DNA from: Mariniblastus sp.
GTDB lineage: Bacteria; Planctomycetota; Planctomycetia; Pirellulales; Pirellulaceae
DNA: 53,112 nucleotides
Assembly: GCA_011523945.1 (NCBI GenBank)
Contig: WTFU01000128.1
Location: 1 to 53,112, forward strand
Direction of reading: 5' to 3'
Shown here: piece by piece, positions 8,787 through 17,950 of the stretch
How positions within the stretch are numbered: the first letter of the stretch is position 1
Layout of the letters: each line of letters starts with the position of its first letter
Program-made: the position numbers and the translations under genes
The notes under the pieces: generated by a model
Database searches by the model: none
The model's input: the letters and a program-made list of their open reading frames with translations, nothing else
Told to the model about the DNA's origin: nothing

Positions 8787-9461
8787 ATGCCCGATTTTAT
8801 TGCCAACGCAGTTACTAAAGAATTCGAAACCCCAACAGGACCTCTACGAATCCTCGATGGGATTTCCACCGAACTTGATCGAGGGCAAAACATGGCGGTC
8901 ATTGGTGATAGCGGGAGCGGCAAAAGTACGTTCCTGCATATCGCTGGCACACTTGATTCACCAAGCTCTGGCATCATTAGCCTAATCGGAAGCAATCTTA
9001 CTGACCTCGATGAGAATCAGCTTGCCCGGTTTCGGAATGAAAACATTGGATTCATCTTCCAGGAACACCACTTGCTTCCACAACTGACTGCCCTCGAGAA
9101 CGTCCTCCTGCCGATGGTCGCCACTGGCGCAACGGATCAAAGATCGATTCAACGCGGCAAAGACCTGCTTGATTCGGTTGGACTATCCGATCGGATTGAT
9201 CACCGACCTGCGGCCATGTCCGGAGGTGAGCGTCAACGAGTTGCCGTGGCCCGGGCACTAATTCAAGAGCCTATTTTATTACTAGCAGACGAACCAACTG
9301 GCAGCCTCGATCAAGCGAATGCCGAAAAAACGGGCCAACTCTTGCTCGATCTCCAAGATCAACACAACATGATTCTTATTTGTGTTACTCACTCTTCAAA
9401 ACTAGCTTCTATTTTCCAAAATCAAGCGAGGCTGATCGACGGGAGGTTTGAAACCGTATGA
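8787..9461 (+). CDS. ABC transporter ATP-binding protein (LolD/MacB/YbbA type)
   Basis: A 224-residue ATPase with every motif of the class: Walker A G-D-S-G-S-G-K-S-T (about residues 45-53), Q-loop F-Q-E-H-H-L-L-P-Q, signature M-S-G-G-E-R-Q-R-V-A-V-A-R-A-L, Walker B I-L-L-L-A-D-E-P-T-G and H-loop V-T-H. A strong GGAGG ribosome-binding site lies six bases before the ATG. The stop overlaps the next gene's start by four bases (ATGA), so it is translationally coupled to the FtsX-type permease and should power it from the cytoplasmic side. Confidence 0.93.
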   Translation: MPDFIANAVTKEFETPTGPLRILDGISTELDRGQNMAVIGDSGSGKSTFLHIAGTLDSPSSGIISLIGSNLTDLDENQLARFRNENIGFIFQEHHLLPQLTALENVLLPMVATGATDQRSIQRGKDLLDSVGLSDRIDHRPAAMSGGERQRVAVARALIQEPILLLADEPTGSLDQANAEKTGQLLLDLQDQHNMILICVTHSSKLASIFQNQARLIDGRFETV

Positions 9462-12400
9462 ATCGTTGGCAAATCGCAACCAAGAGCCTGCTCTTCTTTC
9501 GTCGTAACAATCTAGCAATTGCACTGGGGGTAGCTGCCGCAACAGCAGTTCTCACCGGTGCTCTCATTGTTGGCGATAGCATGCGGCACAGCCTGCGTGA
9601 GCTCACCCTCGAACGCTTGGGCAAGATCGACGAGATGATCCTATCCGATGGCTTCTTCGATCAATCGCTTGCTGAAACGTTGAGTCAGACAACTGCGTTT
9701 AAACGAACTTACACACAGGCAAGTCCCGCGATCTTATTTCCCGGTGGCACCGTACAAAACGCGACCAACTCCCAACTTCGAGCAGGCCAAGTTACCGTGC
9801 TCGGAATCACGCCCGAGTTTTGGCAGTTTGAACAGGAAGGCGAAATCGCCCCAAAAAAACTTGATGAAAATACAATCATCATCAATCAAGCGGTAGCCGA
9901 TGACCTCCAAATTAGTAATTCCGATGTTGAATCTGGTAATGCGAAAATCACTATCCGAATTCCCAAACGAAACCAACTTCCAGCGGACAGCGCTCTCGGT
10001 AAAAAGAATGATTTAATCGAGAGCATCGTCGATTTGGAAGTTGTCCAAATTATTCCGATGTCAGGCCTCGGGCGGTTTGGGATTTTCCCCTCCCAAGCCG
10101 ATCCCTACAACGTGTTTGTGTCAATTCAATTGCTGCAGGATTCGCTTTCTCGCTCTGTTCTCCGGCATAAATCAGATCCCGCTCAAGCAAACCTTATTCT
10201 GATTAGTGGAAAAGGAAGCACGCTTCCCACTGAAATTGAATCGAAGCAACTCCGACAGGCGCTTCGACCCTCTCTCGAAGACTATGGCTTATCACTTAAA
10301 CGTGTGACTCAGGCTTCTCCAGGAAAAGAAAAAGATGAGACTGTATTCGATTATTGGAGCCTATCGTCTGACAGTCTCGTCCTAAGTGAAGAGGTGGCAG
10401 AATCTACTGCTACAGCGTTTCCAACCGCAATGCCCATTTTCACCTACCTCGCCAATGATATCCGAAGATCTGAAGCAGGTTCTGGAATTCCATTCTCAAT
10501 GGTGGCGGCCGTTGATTTCGACAGCACCTTCGATCCAATATCGGCGCTCACTGGAGACCCCATCCCTCCCATTAAGGCTAATGAAATCGTCTTAAATCAG
10601 TGGGCAGCGGATGACCTTGAGGCGACCCAAGGCGACTCGGTTGTCATGACCTTCTTCGAGCCCGAAACAACTCACGGAACTCAAACAGAAGATTCCGTGG
10701 AACTTACCGTCGTCGACATTGCAAAACTAACCGAACCAGATAGAGCATTTCGAGTCTCCCGTCGCGGCCAGGTCAGTCCGGCTGAATTCAAACAACGCCC
10801 GACCCTTGCCAACGATCCCAACTTGACTCCCGAAGTTCCCGGAGTAACCGATGCGCAATCAATCGAAAATTGGGATCTCCCCTTCGATACGGCTGGCAAA
10901 ATCAGGCCTCAGGATGACGACTACTGGGGCAACCACAGAACAACTCCCAAGGCGTTTGTTTCACTCGCAAAAGGGCAAGAACTCTGGAATAGTCGGTTTG
11001 GAAACATCACGAGTTTTCGCATTCCAATTTCCGCCGGATCCAAACAGGAAGTCTCAGAGCACCTGCTAACTCAATTTATCGAGGACGATGCGGAACTGGG
11101 ACTTCATTTAGTTCAAATTAAACGGCAAGGAATGGATGCCTCCTCGGGTTCGACACCGTTTGACTTCTTGTTCCTTGCGTTAAGTATGTTCGTAATTGGC
11201 GCGGCCTTAATTCTGGTATCCTTACTATTCCGCCTCGGATTACAACAACGGGCCAGCGAACTTGGCTTATTGAAGGCAATTGGATTCCCACATCACCAGA
11301 TTCGCCGAATTTGTCTTTACGAAATGGCATCCGTATCCTGCCTTGGAGCCACCATCGGTATATCTCTGGGAATGGGATATGCATGGCTCATGATCTTTGG
11401 CCTCAAAACATGGTGGGTGGGCGCAATAGCCCGACCGTTTCTGACCATTCACATTTCGCCACTGAGTCTCGGGATCGGTTTTTTGAGTGGTTTAATCATC
11501 TGCGTTCTGACAATTGCGTGGGCGCTGCGAAGAACTCGTAACCAACCTGTCCATTCTCTAATCAGTGGTCAACTAGAATCGCCAGTAAATCAACTTTCCA
11601 AGGCTCGCAAATCAGGCTCTAAAATCATTGGACTACTCGTATTCACCGCGATTGGTCTTACCGCCGCAGCCACACAACTGGCAGGAGAAGCACAGGCTGG
11701 CGCTTTTTTAGGCGCGGGATTTTTAATCCTTGCCTCGCTCCTGATGTCGGTTTATCAAACATTTAGAAAATCCGAACAAGGGCATTCTTCCGGTCGACTA
11801 AATCTCTCTCGCCTGGCAATCATGAGCTTCCAAAGAAATCCTCTTCGCAGCACGCTAACGATTGGATTAGTCGCGGTTGCCTGTTTTTTAATTGCCGCGG
11901 TGAGTTCATTCCGCTTAACACCCTCGGAACGTGGCACCGCCGGATTCGAATGGGTCGCCCAAAGCAGCCAGCCTATCTATTACGATTTAAACACCGCGGA
12001 AGGGCAGGCACTGGCACTGGGAGCCGAAAACAAGCTTCAACAAGGAACTGAAATTTCTGCGTTGCGACTCAAACCAGGGGAAGACGCAAGCTGCAACAAC
12101 TTATACCAATCAACGCAGCCGCGCATCCTCGGAGTAAACCCGCGGTTCATTCAAGAGTTCGACAAGGCCGAAGCAGGTCGATTTGCATGGAGCGCATCGC
12201 TTGCATCAACAGAACTGGAAAAGGAAAACCCGTGGCGGCTACTTGAATCCCCACACCCCCATTTAGGGACCGAAGAAGATCCGATCCCAGTCGTAATTGA
12301 CAAGAACACAGCTAACTACAGTTTGAAAATCTATAGCCTTAATACCGTTAAGCAAGTTAAATATGATTCTGGAGAGTCAATTTACATTCGGGTGGTAGGC

Positions 12401-13006
12401 TTTTTGGAAAATACACTTCTCCAAGGTAGTCTCATTATCTCGGAACAAGATTTTGAGAAAGCGTTTCCGACGATAGGTGGTTATCAGTATTTTTTAATAC
12501 GCGAATCCGTAACTACTGGACAGACGCGGGAATCTGACATTGCCTTATTGGAAGACAGGCTCAGTGACCAGGGATTTGACGCTCGCTCCGCCAAGGTTCT
12601 GCTGCGCAACTTTATGTCGGTTCAAAACACTTACATCAGTACCTTTCAAACACTTGGGGCACTTGGTTTATTGCTGGGAACTTTCGGCCTTGCCGCTGTT
12701 CAAATTCGCAGTGTTTTGGAACGCAAAAAAGAGCTCGGACTAATGCGAGCTGTTGGATTCCGACGCAACACCTTGGCTAAGATGATTGTCCTGCAAAATG
12801 CCTGGCTTTTGATTATTGGACTAAGCATTGGTATTTTTTCAGCCCTGTTTACGACCATTCCCCACTGGCTCGTGGGAACGGCAACCGCCCCCTGGCTTGA
12901 ACTGAGCCTGATGTTCAGTGTCATCATTGCCGTTGGTTTACTTGTCGGTTTTTATGCGTCCCAGATGATCTCGAAAACACCGCTGCTCGAATCTTTACGA
13001 ACCTAG
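9458..13006 (+). CDS. Large FtsX-type ABC permease with two FtsX domains (YbbP-like topology)
   Basis: A 1182-residue inner-membrane protein, far longer than LolC/E or MacB. Reading the hydrophobic stretches gives one N-terminal helix, a periplasmic region of about 530 residues, three helices around 570-700 with the cytoplasmic motif R-A-S-E-L-G-L-L-K-A-I-G-F, two helices around 725-770, one near 800, a second periplasmic region of about 250 residues, and three C-terminal helices with K-K-E-L-G-L-M-R-A-V-G-F. Ten helices and duplicated FtsX domains resemble E. coli YbbP and related type VII (mechanotransmission) ABC systems. The cargo is unknown. It is coupled to the ATPase gene by a four-base overlap. 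Confidence 0.88.
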   Translation: MNRWQIATKSLLFFRRNNLAIALGVAAATAVLTGALIVGDSMRHSLRELTLERLGKIDEMILSDGFFDQSLAETLSQTTAFKRTYTQASPAILFPGGTVQNATNSQLRAGQVTVLGITPEFWQFEQEGEIAPKKLDENTIIINQAVADDLQISNSDVESGNAKITIRIPKRNQLPADSALGKKNDLIESIVDLEVVQIIPMSGLGRFGIFPSQADPYNVFVSIQLLQDSLSRSVLRHKSDPAQANLILISGKGSTLPTEIESKQLRQALRPSLEDYGLSLKRVTQASPGKEKDETVFDYWSLSSDSLVLSEEVAESTATAFPTAMPIFTYLANDIRRSEAGSGIPFSMVAAVDFDSTFDPISALTGDPIPPIKANEIVLNQWAADDLEATQGDSVVMTFFEPETTHGTQTEDSVELTVVDIAKLTEPDRAFRVSRRGQVSPAEFKQRPTLANDPNLTPEVPGVTDAQSIENWDLPFDTAGKIRPQDDDYWGNHRTTPKAFVSLAKGQELWNSRFGNITSFRIPISAGSKQEVSEHLLTQFIEDDAELGLHLVQIKRQGMDASSGSTPFDFLFLALSMFVIGAALILVSLLFRLGLQQRASELGLLKAIGFPHHQIRRICLYEMASVSCLGATIGISLGMGYAWLMIFGLKTWWVGAIARPFLTIHISPLSLGIGFLSGLIICVLTIAWALRRTRNQPVHSLISGQLESPVNQLSKARKSGSKIIGLLVFTAIGLTAAATQLAGEAQAGAFLGAGFLILASLLMSVYQTFRKSEQGHSSGRLNLSRLAIMSFQRNPLRSTLTIGLVAVACFLIAAVSSFRLTPSERGTAGFEWVAQSSQPIYYDLNTAEGQALALGAENKLQQGTEISALRLKPGEDASCNNLYQSTQPRILGVNPRFIQEFDKAEAGRFAWSASLASTELEKENPWRLLESPHPHLGTEEDPIPVVIDKNTANYSLKIYSLNTVKQVKYDSGESIYIRVVGFLENTLLQGSLIISEQDFEKAFPTIGGYQYFLIRESVTTGQTRESDIALLEDRLSDQGFDARSAKVLLRNFMSVQNTYISTFQTLGALGLLLGTFGLAAVQIRSVLERKKELGLMRAVGFRRNTLAKMIVLQNAWLLIIGLSIGIFSALFTTIPHWLVGTATAPWLELSLMFSVIIAVGLLVGFYASQMISKTPLLESLRT

Positions 13007-13061
13007 GGTTGATTTTTTCTCCGCGTTTGTTTTCAAAATCACCCGGGAGCCAAGTTAGGAC

Positions 13062-13091
13062 TTGTCGATAAGGCTTAATTTTGTTTACAAT
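13062..13091 (+). promoter_or_regulatory. Candidate promoter for tRNA-Leu
   Basis: TTGTCG (13062-13067) and TACAAT (13086-13091) are separated by 18 bases, and the mature tRNA starts 23 bases after the -10 element, a normal distance for a stable RNA gene. Confidence 0.45.
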
Positions 13092-13113
13092 CTCGAGCCT
13101 GCTAATTGAGTAT

Positions 13114-13197
13114 GCCGGTGTGGCGGAATTGGCAGACGCGATGGATTCAAAATCCATTGGGGGCAACCCCGTGGAGGTTCAAGTCCTCTCACCGGTA
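13114..13197 (+). tRNA. tRNA-Leu (anticodon CAA)
   Basis: An 84-base class II tRNA. The acceptor strand GCCGGTG pairs with CACCGGT (first pair G-T) followed by discriminator A. The anticodon stem ATGGA/TCCAT closes a seven-base loop TTCAAAA, giving anticodon CAA, which reads leucine codon UUG. A long variable arm (GGGGGCAACCCC region) and a T-arm GGAGG-TTCAAGT-CCTCT are present. The 3' CCA is not encoded, so it must be added after transcription. An open reading frame crossing this region is spurious. Confidence 0.95.
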
Positions 13198-13200
13198 CTG

Positions 13201-13240
13201 AAAAGCCAGCGACCTCTGTGGGTTGCTGGCTTTTTTATTT
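13201..13240 (+). terminator. Intrinsic terminator after tRNA-Leu
   Basis: A stem of AAGCCAGCGACC with GGTTGCTGGCTT (one G-T pair), six-base loop, followed by a long T-run, starts three bases after the tRNA end. Confidence 0.9.
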
Positions 13241-13351
13241 TTTTTCAAAAAATGCCCATCTATTGATTTTTTGACTAACAAATCAGACCAGTCCAGCGTC
13301 TCTCATACAGTGAAACAATTCATTGCCAATCACCATTTGCTGGAAAGTAAT

Positions 13352-13618
13352 ATGTTTCTGCGATCGCGGCAACAACTCCCCACAAGTATCGATACCATGC
13401 CCCACGGTCACGCGCGAATGCACCCCGCCGATTGGAATGACATGGATTCGACCGACAAAGACCATTTTTGGGGGTTCTGTAAAAAGAACGCGCTTCGAAT
13501 TGACCAAGCTGAAATTTCCCGCATTGACGAATCACTTCAGAAAGGACTAAAAGTCTGCCTTCGTTTTCAGCCTAATTTTTCCCCCACTAAAAGACTTCGC
13601 TCCCACACGGAGAATTAG
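13352..13618 (+). CDS. Possible small hypothetical protein
   Basis: An open frame of 88 codons from an ATG with a weak GGAAAG site five bases upstream, in the 450-base stretch between tRNA-Leu and the symporter fusion. The product is polar with a His/Asp-rich patch and no recognised domain. Open frames of similar size run on the opposite strand (13283-13507 and 13320-13535), so it is not clear that any of them is real. Apart from the tRNA terminator at its start, nothing else was recognised from 13241 to 13694. Confidence 0.2.
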   Translation: MFLRSRQQLPTSIDTMPHGHARMHPADWNDMDSTDKDHFWGFCKKNALRIDQAEISRIDESLQKGLKVCLRFQPNFSPTKRLRSHTEN

Positions 13619-13694
13619 TACTTCTGCAACTACTATCGCTCATCTGCAGTGACTACAGTTTGACCAAAGCGAAAACTCCAATTCCCCGCCTCAG

Positions 13695-15893
13695 TTATTC
13701 CGTCCAGCCCAACACGTTTCGCAGAATACACCAGCGCGGCGTTGGCAAAGAGCTATCGATTCCAAGAATCCAATAATCATACAATCGTCTGTAAGTTCCA
13801 TCCGCTTTCTTTAACGCCAACCAGTTCTGCAAAAACTTCTCAAATTCAAAATCGCTCGCGGTCAAATAATAAATCGGAATCTGGACTTCACCTTGAAGCG
13901 GATTAGTAACCGCAAAATGCGGTCTCATCATCGTCCACGCTGAACCAGACTCAGCACTAATCACAAGGCCACCGACTTCCGCATAGCGACCGTCAAAATA
14001 TTCTCTGGCCGAATTCAACGGGACGATCTCAAACTCAGTCGGAACAAATCGCTCTACCCGGTCCGCAAAAAAACTATCTTTAATTACGGCTAGTTTCAAA
14101 TCTGGAATCTTTAAGATGTCCTCTTTCGAGCGGAATTCACTCTTTCTGTGATCAGGCACGACAACGGCAAGAGTGACATCCATATACGGCAAGCTGGCCG
14201 GCATTTTAATCGCTTGCGCAATCGTTCCCTCAAGGGCAGACATCGCGATGTCGATTATCCCGGTGTCTAGCTGCAATTGCAATTCACTCGCCTTTATCGG
14301 GACAAATTCAAGATTAACCTTAAGGTCGTCGGCGAGGTAATGAGCCATGTCGATATCGAAGCCAACGAGCGAACCGTCGGCATTAGCGTAAGCGAATGGC
14401 ATCTTTCCCGGCTCAAAACCAATGCGTAATGAACCTCGTGCCTGGATAATTTCCAATCGACTCTTGCCAAGCGAATCGACATCCGTCACCCCACTTGCAA
14501 CCGCAGTGAGTTGCGAACTGACACTTGAATTTACCCTGTCATTAAGAAAGACGAGTTGACGTTCAGACACCAAGTCCCCGCGAGAATAATGTTCTTTAAA
14601 ACTCACATCGAGATAGCTTCTAATAAGACCTGCATTCAACGCAAGCAAAAGGCAAGAAACCACCGCCGCCGTTACTAACTTACGAAAATCCCAACGCACT
14701 CTCCCATTAATCCAGCAACCAACAATCACGGTGAATGCGACCAGATGAGTTGCCTTCATCAGATCACCAAATCTCGCGGCAATCACCCCCGATGCCAAAA
14801 ACAAATTAAAAATATCACTTGGGAGTTCAGCCACATCCAGCAATAAGGGAATTGTGATTACGGGCTTGCCGAATGAACCAAGTAGACCAACTCCCGCAAG
14901 CATTGGATAACGATCCCAATCAATCGAACTTCCGTAAAACCAGGCGGCAAATGGAATAAATACCAATCCTAAGATGCGGCCGACATCTGGGAATGGGTAT
15001 GCCAAAGGGACGAGATACTCGGGTTGCGAGCTCGACAGGGCATCCAACGTATCCGATCGGCTATCTTGAAGTTTCTTTACCGCTTCGACAATCATCGGCA
15101 ACACTACAAACGAGTTCCCAATGACGAATGCGGCAATCAGCGGATCCCGCAATGCAGTTATCAACTCACCAAACCGGTAAGGCGTAACTGCCGCAATCAA
15201 AAGAGGAAGAACGACAAAACAGAGAACAACCGAAGCTCCCGCATAAGTGAAAATATAACCTTGAATTAAACTAAGTTGATCCAAGTTGATAGTGCCAGCG
15301 GTATAAGCAACGATTGCAAACATTCCGACAGGCGTCAACCTTACCACCAACTTGTTAAGCCTCCCCAAGGCATCAACGGCAACTTCCAATGGGTCCAATA
15401 ACAGAGATTTATTCGGCAACGCCATCATCGCCACCCCAAACCCTAGAGAAAAAACAACTACGGCAGGAATTGCGTTGTTAGCAAGCGAACTGAATGGGTT
15501 TGAGGGAATAAACAAACCAAGCCAGTCCTGGGAAGGCGGCGCTTCGTTAAAACTACTACTATAAAACGACCCCGTTTCCCACATTGGAAACGCTTGAATC
15601 GAAATGGCAAGTGCAATGAGACTAACCATCCATAACGCGCACAGCACGGCCAACGAAATACGTAATAGCTTCCACCCCGTTTCAGCAGATAAGCGGCCAA
15701 CATTTACAATCAGTGACGCGGCGACGAAAGGCAAGACTGCCATCTGCAACAATCCAACAAATGCATCCCCAACCCATTTAATCCACTGAATAGATTCCCC
15801 AAAAAACAATCCGCTAATTAAACCAAGCAACAATGAAATCACAATCTTTGTTGTGAACCCCACCGATCCACGCTGCTTCGCATTCTCAATCAT
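13695..15893 (-). CDS. SLC1/DAACS-like cation symporter fused to a periplasmic substrate-binding domain
   Basis: About 732 residues from the ATG at 15893, which has an AAAGGTAA site upstream; an in-frame ATG at 15959 would add a polar leader of 22 residues. Residues about 10-430 form a multi-helix membrane domain resembling dicarboxylate/amino acid:cation symporters (GltP/GltPh), including N-P-F-S-S-L-A-N-N-A-I-P-A-V-V-V-F. One more helix (about 435-450) leads to a binding protein family 3 domain (about 480-732): R-G-S-L-R-I-G-F-E-P-G, G-F-D-I-D-M-A-H-Y-L-A, D-I-A-M-S-A-L-E-G-T. This is probably a transporter with its own tethered periplasmic receptor. The family HP1 serine-rich motif reads G-N-S-F-V-V-L-P, and the N-M-D-G-T motif reads P-D-V-G-R-I, so ion coupling may differ. 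Substrate unknown. Confidence 0.85.
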   Translation of the reverse strand: MIENAKQRGSVGFTTKIVISLLLGLISGLFFGESIQWIKWVGDAFVGLLQMAVLPFVAASLIVNVGRLSAETGWKLLRISLAVLCALWMVSLIALAISIQAFPMWETGSFYSSSFNEAPPSQDWLGLFIPSNPFSSLANNAIPAVVVFSLGFGVAMMALPNKSLLLDPLEVAVDALGRLNKLVVRLTPVGMFAIVAYTAGTINLDQLSLIQGYIFTYAGASVVLCFVVLPLLIAAVTPYRFGELITALRDPLIAAFVIGNSFVVLPMIVEAVKKLQDSRSDTLDALSSSQPEYLVPLAYPFPDVGRILGLVFIPFAAWFYGSSIDWDRYPMLAGVGLLGSFGKPVITIPLLLDVAELPSDIFNLFLASGVIAARFGDLMKATHLVAFTVIVGCWINGRVRWDFRKLVTAAVVSCLLLALNAGLIRSYLDVSFKEHYSRGDLVSERQLVFLNDRVNSSVSSQLTAVASGVTDVDSLGKSRLEIIQARGSLRIGFEPGKMPFAYANADGSLVGFDIDMAHYLADDLKVNLEFVPIKASELQLQLDTGIIDIAMSALEGTIAQAIKMPASLPYMDVTLAVVVPDHRKSEFRSKEDILKIPDLKLAVIKDSFFADRVERFVPTEFEIVPLNSAREYFDGRYAEVGGLVISAESGSAWTMMRPHFAVTNPLQGEVQIPIYYLTASDFEFEKFLQNWLALKKADGTYRRLYDYWILGIDSSLPTPRWCILRNVLGWTE

Positions 15894-16127
15894 GAAGAAA
15901 TTACCTTTTAAAAACTCATCGACGCGTCTTGGCGATTGATTACTGACAACCGTAGCCAACGTCGGCTATTTCCAAGTGTCGTTCAAGGCACAATTCCTGA
16001 CAACTCTTGGTTGTTTTTTAACCTGAAAAACCATGATTCGATTTACTCAAGACACATGAACTTGAAATATTAGTTAGAATTGGACATCCATTCGGCAAGT
16101 TATTTTTGATATCTACGGAACTTCTTA

Positions 16128-17648
16128 ATGCAATTCAATATCCAATCCCGTCTCGTTTTTGCTCTGATTTTCTGTGCGTTCCCTTTTGGCAAGGTCGCCA
16201 TGGCTCAGCAAATTACGCCGCCTAATATTGTTTTTATTCTTGCCGACGACCTCGGCTATGGCGAACTTGGCTGCTATGGTCAGGAAAAAATCAAAACACC
16301 TAACATCGACCAATTAGCTTCCGAGGGAGCTCGATTCACACAGCATTACACAGGCGCACCAGTTTGCGCCCCCGCACGCTGCACACTACTTACTGGCCAG
16401 AATTTGGCTCATGCCGAAATCCGAGGCAACAGAGACTCCGGTAACGGGAGGATATTCCCCGGCCAATTCCCGATCACGGACGAAATCGTAACGATTGCCG
16501 AAGTCCTAAAATCAGTTGGCTATACCAATGGCGCCTTTGGAAAATGGGGGCTTGGCCCCTCCAACACAACGGGTTCGCCAATGAAGCAGGGCTTTGACCG
16601 CTACTACGGTTACAACTGTCAGCGAAATGCCCATAGCTATTACCCACCATTTCTCGATAGTGACGAAAAAGAAGTGAGGATAAATAATTTCCCCATTCCA
16701 GGGCACCTAAAATTACCTTCGGGTGAAGTGAGCGCGGATGACTACCGTGCAGAAAACTATGCCCCCGATCTCATTCTCGATGAAGCCGTCAAGTTTATAG
16801 AAAAAAATAAAAACAAGCCCTTCTTCCTTTATCTGCCATTCGTCGAACCTCACGTCGCCATGCAACCACCACAAGAATGGATCGATCAGTATCCAACCGA
16901 ATGGGACGAGGAAAATGGCGTCTACCGCGGGCAAAATGGATATCTCCCCCACCCACGCCCACGGGCCGGATACGCGGCCATGATTTCAGATTTAGACGAA
17001 CACGTAGGAACCATTTTACAAAACCTGAAGAAATACGACCTTGATAAAAACACCATCGTTATTTTCACATCCGACAACGGGCCAACCCACGGTTCACGCG
17101 ACCCTCGATTCCACGTTGGCGGTGCAGCATCCACTTTCTTTAATTCGACCGGAGGCCTTAAGGGATTCAAAGGGAGTTGTTATGAAGGTGGCATTCGAGT
17201 GCCATGCGTCGTTCGCTGGCCTGGCAACGTTAAACCTGGATCGGAGATAACTACGCCTTCCTACTTTCCCGATTGGTTCCCAACGCTCGCCAAAATTGCA
17301 GATGCCCCTGTTAAAACAAAACAAAACCTTGACGGCATCGATCTTACTAGTGCGATGGTCGGGGGAGCCGCTCCTAAACGTGAGCAACCAATGACCTGGG
17401 AGTTCAACGGCTACGGTGGAATCGTCGCCATCCGAGACGGGAACTGGAAAGCGGTCCGAAGAAATCTGAAAAAAGGAAAACAGCCTCTCGCCTGGGAACT
17501 TTACAACCTAGAGACGGATCCTGCTGAAACGAATGATGTAGCTAGCAAGCATCCTGAAATCGTTGCCAAAATTGAAATCGAATTTTTAGAAAGCCGAACT
17601 GTAGAACCGGATTTCCCAGTTCCGTTTCTGGACAAACTGGCGAATTAA
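16128..17648 (+). CDS. Secreted sulfatase (arylsulfatase A-like, formylglycine type)
   Basis: A 506-residue member of the alkaline phosphatase/sulfatase fold. The signal peptide ends in A-M-A-Q-Q at about residue 26. The sulfatase start N-I-V-F-I-L-A-D-D-L-G-Y-G gives the metal-binding Asp40/Asp41, and Cys80 in C-A-P-A-R is the residue converted to formylglycine. Further family motifs are G-K-W-G-L-G near 140, F-T-S-D-N-G-P (about 310) and a conserved C-terminal W-E-L-Y-N-L-E-T-D-P-A-E-T-N-D. It should release sulfate from a sulfated polysaccharide or similar ester in the periplasm or outside. The substrate is not predictable, and no formylglycine-generating enzyme lies in this window. Confidence 0.92.
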   Translation: MQFNIQSRLVFALIFCAFPFGKVAMAQQITPPNIVFILADDLGYGELGCYGQEKIKTPNIDQLASEGARFTQHYTGAPVCAPARCTLLTGQNLAHAEIRGNRDSGNGRIFPGQFPITDEIVTIAEVLKSVGYTNGAFGKWGLGPSNTTGSPMKQGFDRYYGYNCQRNAHSYYPPFLDSDEKEVRINNFPIPGHLKLPSGEVSADDYRAENYAPDLILDEAVKFIEKNKNKPFFLYLPFVEPHVAMQPPQEWIDQYPTEWDEENGVYRGQNGYLPHPRPRAGYAAMISDLDEHVGTILQNLKKYDLDKNTIVIFTSDNGPTHGSRDPRFHVGGAASTFFNSTGGLKGFKGSCYEGGIRVPCVVRWPGNVKPGSEITTPSYFPDWFPTLAKIADAPVKTKQNLDGIDLTSAMVGGAAPKREQPMTWEFNGYGGIVAIRDGNWKAVRRNLKKGKQPLAWELYNLETDPAETNDVASKHPEIVAKIEIEFLESRTVEPDFPVPFLDKLAN

Positions 17649-17950
17649 GGTCATTGCAGTCAATTTTCGAAATGCGATTATCAAGTGTCGATCTCATTCT
17701 TGAAAAACAATGAGAAGCTAAGCATGCCCCGCTTGCTAGTGCAGCATGCCAGCACAGGCATTCCATCGGAAATCTTTACTACGACGTGTTTGTTAGCACA
17801 CGAATGTTCTCATTACGCATTGAGCTGAGTTCATTATCAACCAACGATTGCTTCCCCCCACCAACATCGCCTTTGGTCTTGTTATAACCGCACAGCCAAT
17901 CTAGACTTCTGCACCTTTTTTCGAATCGATGTCGATCGCGGTAGCTCAGC
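17649..17950. other. Intergenic stretch before the MscK-like gene pair
   Basis: No gene was recognised. A TATAAC sequence at 17883-17888 could be a -10 element for the downstream pair, but no matching -35 was seen at the right distance. Confidence 0.3.

Noticed and set aside
13081..13266. Open frame of 61 codons over the tRNA region
   Set aside because: It runs through a complete tRNA-Leu and its terminator.
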